Positions 62,109 to 64,000 of a stretch of 64,000 bases of DNA are shown here, in pieces. This stretch comes from Rhizobium esperanzae (GTDB taxonomy: Bacteria; Pseudomonadota; Alphaproteobacteria; Rhizobiales; Rhizobiaceae), in the NCBI RefSeq assembly GCF_014197615.1, contig NZ_JACIFY010000012.1, positions 124,001-188,000 of the forward strand, given 5' to 3'. Position 1 is the first letter of the stretch; each line of letters starts with the position of its first letter. The position numbers were made by a program, and so were the translations under genes. The notes beneath the pieces are model-generated. The model saw nothing but the letters and a program-made list of their open reading frames with translations, had not been told where the DNA came from and searched no databases.

Positions 62109-63401
62109 TCAATGCCCGCTCGCCTGCGGCTGCAGATCGGCATCCGTCAGCGTCCCCAAAAAGGCGACGATGTCGTCGATCTCGGGATCGGTCAGCGCCG
62201 GCGCATCACCGGCTTTCCGGCCGAAGGGCGGGTCCTGGTTGAGATTGTCCCAATAGGCCTGCGGCAGGTCGTCATAGCGGCGGATCGTGCCGTCTGAATT
62301 TTTCGGATACCAGCGGCCGGGGTCGCTGTCGCGGGTCGCGTAGAAGGAGACGACGTCGCGCAGCGTGTGGAAATAGCCGTTGTGGAAGAAGCTCTTCTTC
62401 AAGGCGACATTGCGCAGCGTCGGCGTGCGGAACAGGCCGCAATATTCGCTGTGACCGGCAAGGTCTGTGCGCTGAGGGCCGCAAAGGCCGAGGTCGTGAT
62501 AGCCGGGGTCGCGGTTGGCCGGGATTGCCACGTTGCGGGGGACTGCGAGGCCGAGGAAGCCGAAATCGGAAAAGAGCGGCGGCTCGCCGTCATTGGCGGG
62601 TTCGCTGAGATGACAGCTCGAACAATTGCCCTTTGCCGGATCTTCGAATAGCTGCCGCCCGTGCAATTCCTGCGCGCTCAGCGTCGCCTTGCCGGCGAGG
62701 AAGGCGTCGTAGCGGCTGGAATAGGGGTAGAAATCCGGGCCGCTCTCTTCGAAGGTGGCGAGCGCCTCGGCGGCGGCGTCGAATGTATCCTGCGGATTGT
62801 CGAACACGGTCTCGCCGAAGGCCGCCCTGATGTCGGCGGCGTAGGGCGCCTGGCGCAATTTGGCCGCGACATCGGCCGCATTCTTGTTGCCCATCTCGAA
62901 GGGCGAAAGCAACGGGATCTTCGCCTGATCGGCGCCGCGATCGACCCGGCCGTCCCAAGTCAGGCCGCCGGTCGGGCCGTTGTCGACGCTTTCGTCACCC
63001 TCGTCCTCGGAATCGTAATAATGCTCGGTGAAGGCGGGCACGGCCTGCAGGTAGCGAAGCGTCGGAACGGCGCGCAGGCCCGGCCGGTCCATATGTTCGC
63101 CGCCCATTTCGACCGGCGCGGCCGATGCCGGGCCGAAACCGTGCGCCGGGTCATGGCAGGAGGCGCAGGCCTGCAGCCCGGAGGCCGACAGCGACGTATC
63201 CGAGAAAAGTTTGCGGCCGAGTGCGGTCAGCGTCTCGGCCCGGGCGAAGGCCTCGGCGCGTGACATCGGGCCGGGATGCACGCCGGAAGCCGCCGCCGCG
63301 CTACTTTGCCGCAGCGGCAGAATGGCCAGACAGAGCGCTGCACCGGCCACGCCGATCGCCAGCCGGGATCGCGAAAACCGGAAAGTCGTCTTCGTCATCA
63401 T
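62109..63401 (-). CDS. Di-haem cytochrome c peroxidase (CcpA/MauG family)
   Basis: A 430-residue periplasmic protein with a signal peptide or anchor (LAIGVAGAALCLAILPLRQS). Two CxxCH haem sites are present: CASCH in the N-terminal domain and CSSCH in the middle. The peroxidase pattern includes DTSLSASGLQACASC and TPTLRNVALKKSFFHNGYF. It reduces hydrogen peroxide with electrons from cytochrome c, or acts as a MauG-like oxidase. It is divergent from the phosphoesterase gene. Confidence 0.9.
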   Translation of the reverse strand: MMTKTTFRFSRSRLAIGVAGAALCLAILPLRQSSAAAASGVHPGPMSRAEAFARAETLTALGRKLFSDTSLSASGLQACASCHDPAHGFGPASAAPVEMGGEHMDRPGLRAVPTLRYLQAVPAFTEHYYDSEDEGDESVDNGPTGGLTWDGRVDRGADQAKIPLLSPFEMGNKNAADVAAKLRQAPYAADIRAAFGETVFDNPQDTFDAAAEALATFEESGPDFYPYSSRYDAFLAGKATLSAQELHGRQLFEDPAKGNCSSCHLSEPANDGEPPLFSDFGFLGLAVPRNVAIPANRDPGYHDLGLCGPQRTDLAGHSEYCGLFRTPTLRNVALKKSFFHNGYFHTLRDVVSFYATRDSDPGRWYPKNSDGTIRRYDDLPQAYWDNLNQDPPFGRKAGDAPALTDPEIDDIVAFLGTLTDADLQPQASGH

Positions 63402-63486
63402 AAGGATTCCAAGTGCTTAGGACTGCTTTTCATCATCATCGAACCTCGCTGCAACAAATTGATGACGGTGGTTGTGCTGCTGCTTC

Positions 63487-63504
63487 GTGACAGGCCCATG
63501 TCAC
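63487..63504. promoter_or_regulatory. Inverted repeat in the peroxidase/phosphoesterase promoter region
   Basis: GTGACA (63487-63492) and TGTCAC (63499-63504) are perfect 6-base arms separated by 6 nt, between the two divergent genes. The element could be an operator, but the spacing does not match the CRP/FNR consensus and it is not a clear Pho box. Confidence 0.4.
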
Positions 63505-63596
63505 AAAGTTGATAGATGTCGGGTCTAGCGTCTGATCGCCCCCCGAGCGTTCCCCGCTCCCTCTAGCCAACGCCCCCAGCCATGAGGTCACACCCC

Positions 63597-64000
63597 GTGA
63601 AAAGACTGAAGCTTCTGAATTCCATCTGCCTCGCCGGATCGGCCTTCGTGCCGCTCGCGCTCGCGGCATCAGCCCATGCCGCACCCGCCGGTTACGACAA
63701 GATCGACAATATCGTCGTCATCTATGCCGAAAACCGCAGCTTCGATAATCTCTATGGCGGCTTTCCCGGCGCCAACGGTCTCTCCAATGTCAGCGCCGAT
63801 CAGGCCCGCCAGCTCGACCGCGACGGCAAGCCGCTTGCCGAATTGCCGCCGGCCTGGGGCGGCCTCACCGCCAAGGGCGTGACGCCTGCCGTCACCGAGG
63901 CGCAGTCGGCCCACCTTGCCAACGCCGCCTTCGCCATCGACGATCCCAAGGGTTTTGCGCAAGCGCCTTCGGTGGTCACCCGCGACCTCTGGCATCGTTT
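63597..64000 (+). CDS. Phosphoesterase/acid phosphatase family protein, 5' part (runs off the window)
   Basis: The visible 134 residues begin with a signal peptide (LLNSICLAGSAFVPLALAASAHA) followed by the family motif KIDNIVVIYAENRSFDNLYGGFPG, which carries the metal-binding and nucleophile region of the phospholipase C/AcpA-type phosphoesterase family. GTG 63597 has GAGG at the right distance; ATG 63582 is an in-frame alternative. The rest lies beyond 64000. Confidence 0.85.
   Translation, partial: MKRLKLLNSICLAGSAFVPLALAASAHAAPAGYDKIDNIVVIYAENRSFDNLYGGFPGANGLSNVSADQARQLDRDGKPLAELPPAWGGLTAKGVTPAVTEAQSAHLANAAFAIDDPKGFAQAPSVVTRDLWHR

Noticed and set aside
63487-63504. PhoB or CRP box reading of the inverted repeat
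   Set aside because: The arms are inverted rather than direct as in a Pho box, and GTGA to TCAC spacing is 10, not 6, so neither consensus is met.
1-64000. CRISPR array, tRNA/rRNA genes, intact insertion sequences
   Set aside because: No regularly spaced repeats, T-loop-like motifs in cloverleaf context, or transposase genes with inverted ends were found by reading; a tRNAscan or Infernal search would be decisive for small RNAs.

Overview
The window reads as an alphaproteobacterium of the Rhizobium group, from a chromosome or large plasmid. The evidence is high G+C, dense alphaproteobacterial-style operons, a rhizobial-type Tad/Cpa pilus locus, and a glycosyltransferase/membrane-fusion pair like the mixed-linkage beta-glucan genes bgsBA. 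No rRNA or tRNA gene, CRISPR array or intact insertion sequence was seen.

Layout. (1) 1-1480: the 3' end of a HipA-like toxin, a rho-independent terminator, a ParDE toxin-antitoxin pair and a small conserved hypothetical gene. (2) 1597-15280: a near-complete Tad/Flp pilus locus. The prepilin peptidase gene cpaA is divergent from pilin, cpaB, cpaC, a small lipoprotein, tadG, two tadE-like genes, cpaE, an L,D-transpeptidase, cpaF, tadB, tadC, an AAA+ ATPase and a membrane-anchored coiled-coil protein. A TPR lipoprotein (15499-16017) converges on the end of this run. (3) 16264-20333: a membrane protein, a caspase-fold protein whose catalytic His and Cys positions are both replaced, and a MipA/OmpV outer-membrane protein.

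(4) 20530-30411: a segment of about 9.9 kb flanked by imperfect direct repeats of the mipA/cfa 3' junction, which suggests it was inserted by recombination. It carries an orphan substrate-binding protein, a membrane protein, small periplasmic proteins, an FtsX-type ABC system and a divergent two-component system. (5) 30530-38530: nine tightly coupled minus-strand genes encoding a HAD phosphatase, class III aminotransferase, arginase-fold protein, two small EamA/SMR-like proteins, fatty acid desaturase, alpha/beta hydrolase, FemAB-like acyltransferase and cyclopropane fatty acid synthase. I infer a biosynthesis and translocation pathway for a modified (amino)lipid; this is the best candidate for an undescribed system.

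(6) 38656-44112: a two-component system and the bgsBA-like exopolysaccharide synthase pair. (7) 44465-51659: an accessory island with a zinc-ribbon protein of unknown function, a giant HIT-PLD-DEAD helicase-DUF3427 fusion and a DUF6119-type protein, probably nucleic-acid-directed and possibly defensive. (8) 51707-60222: an Opp-type ABC importer, a GH51 arabinofuranosidase and an HTH regulator, with candidate shared operator half-sites. (9) 60391-62024: an Old Yellow Enzyme and a divergent HxlR regulator. (10) 62109-64000: a di-haem cytochrome c peroxidase and the 5' part of a phosphoesterase gene that runs off the window.
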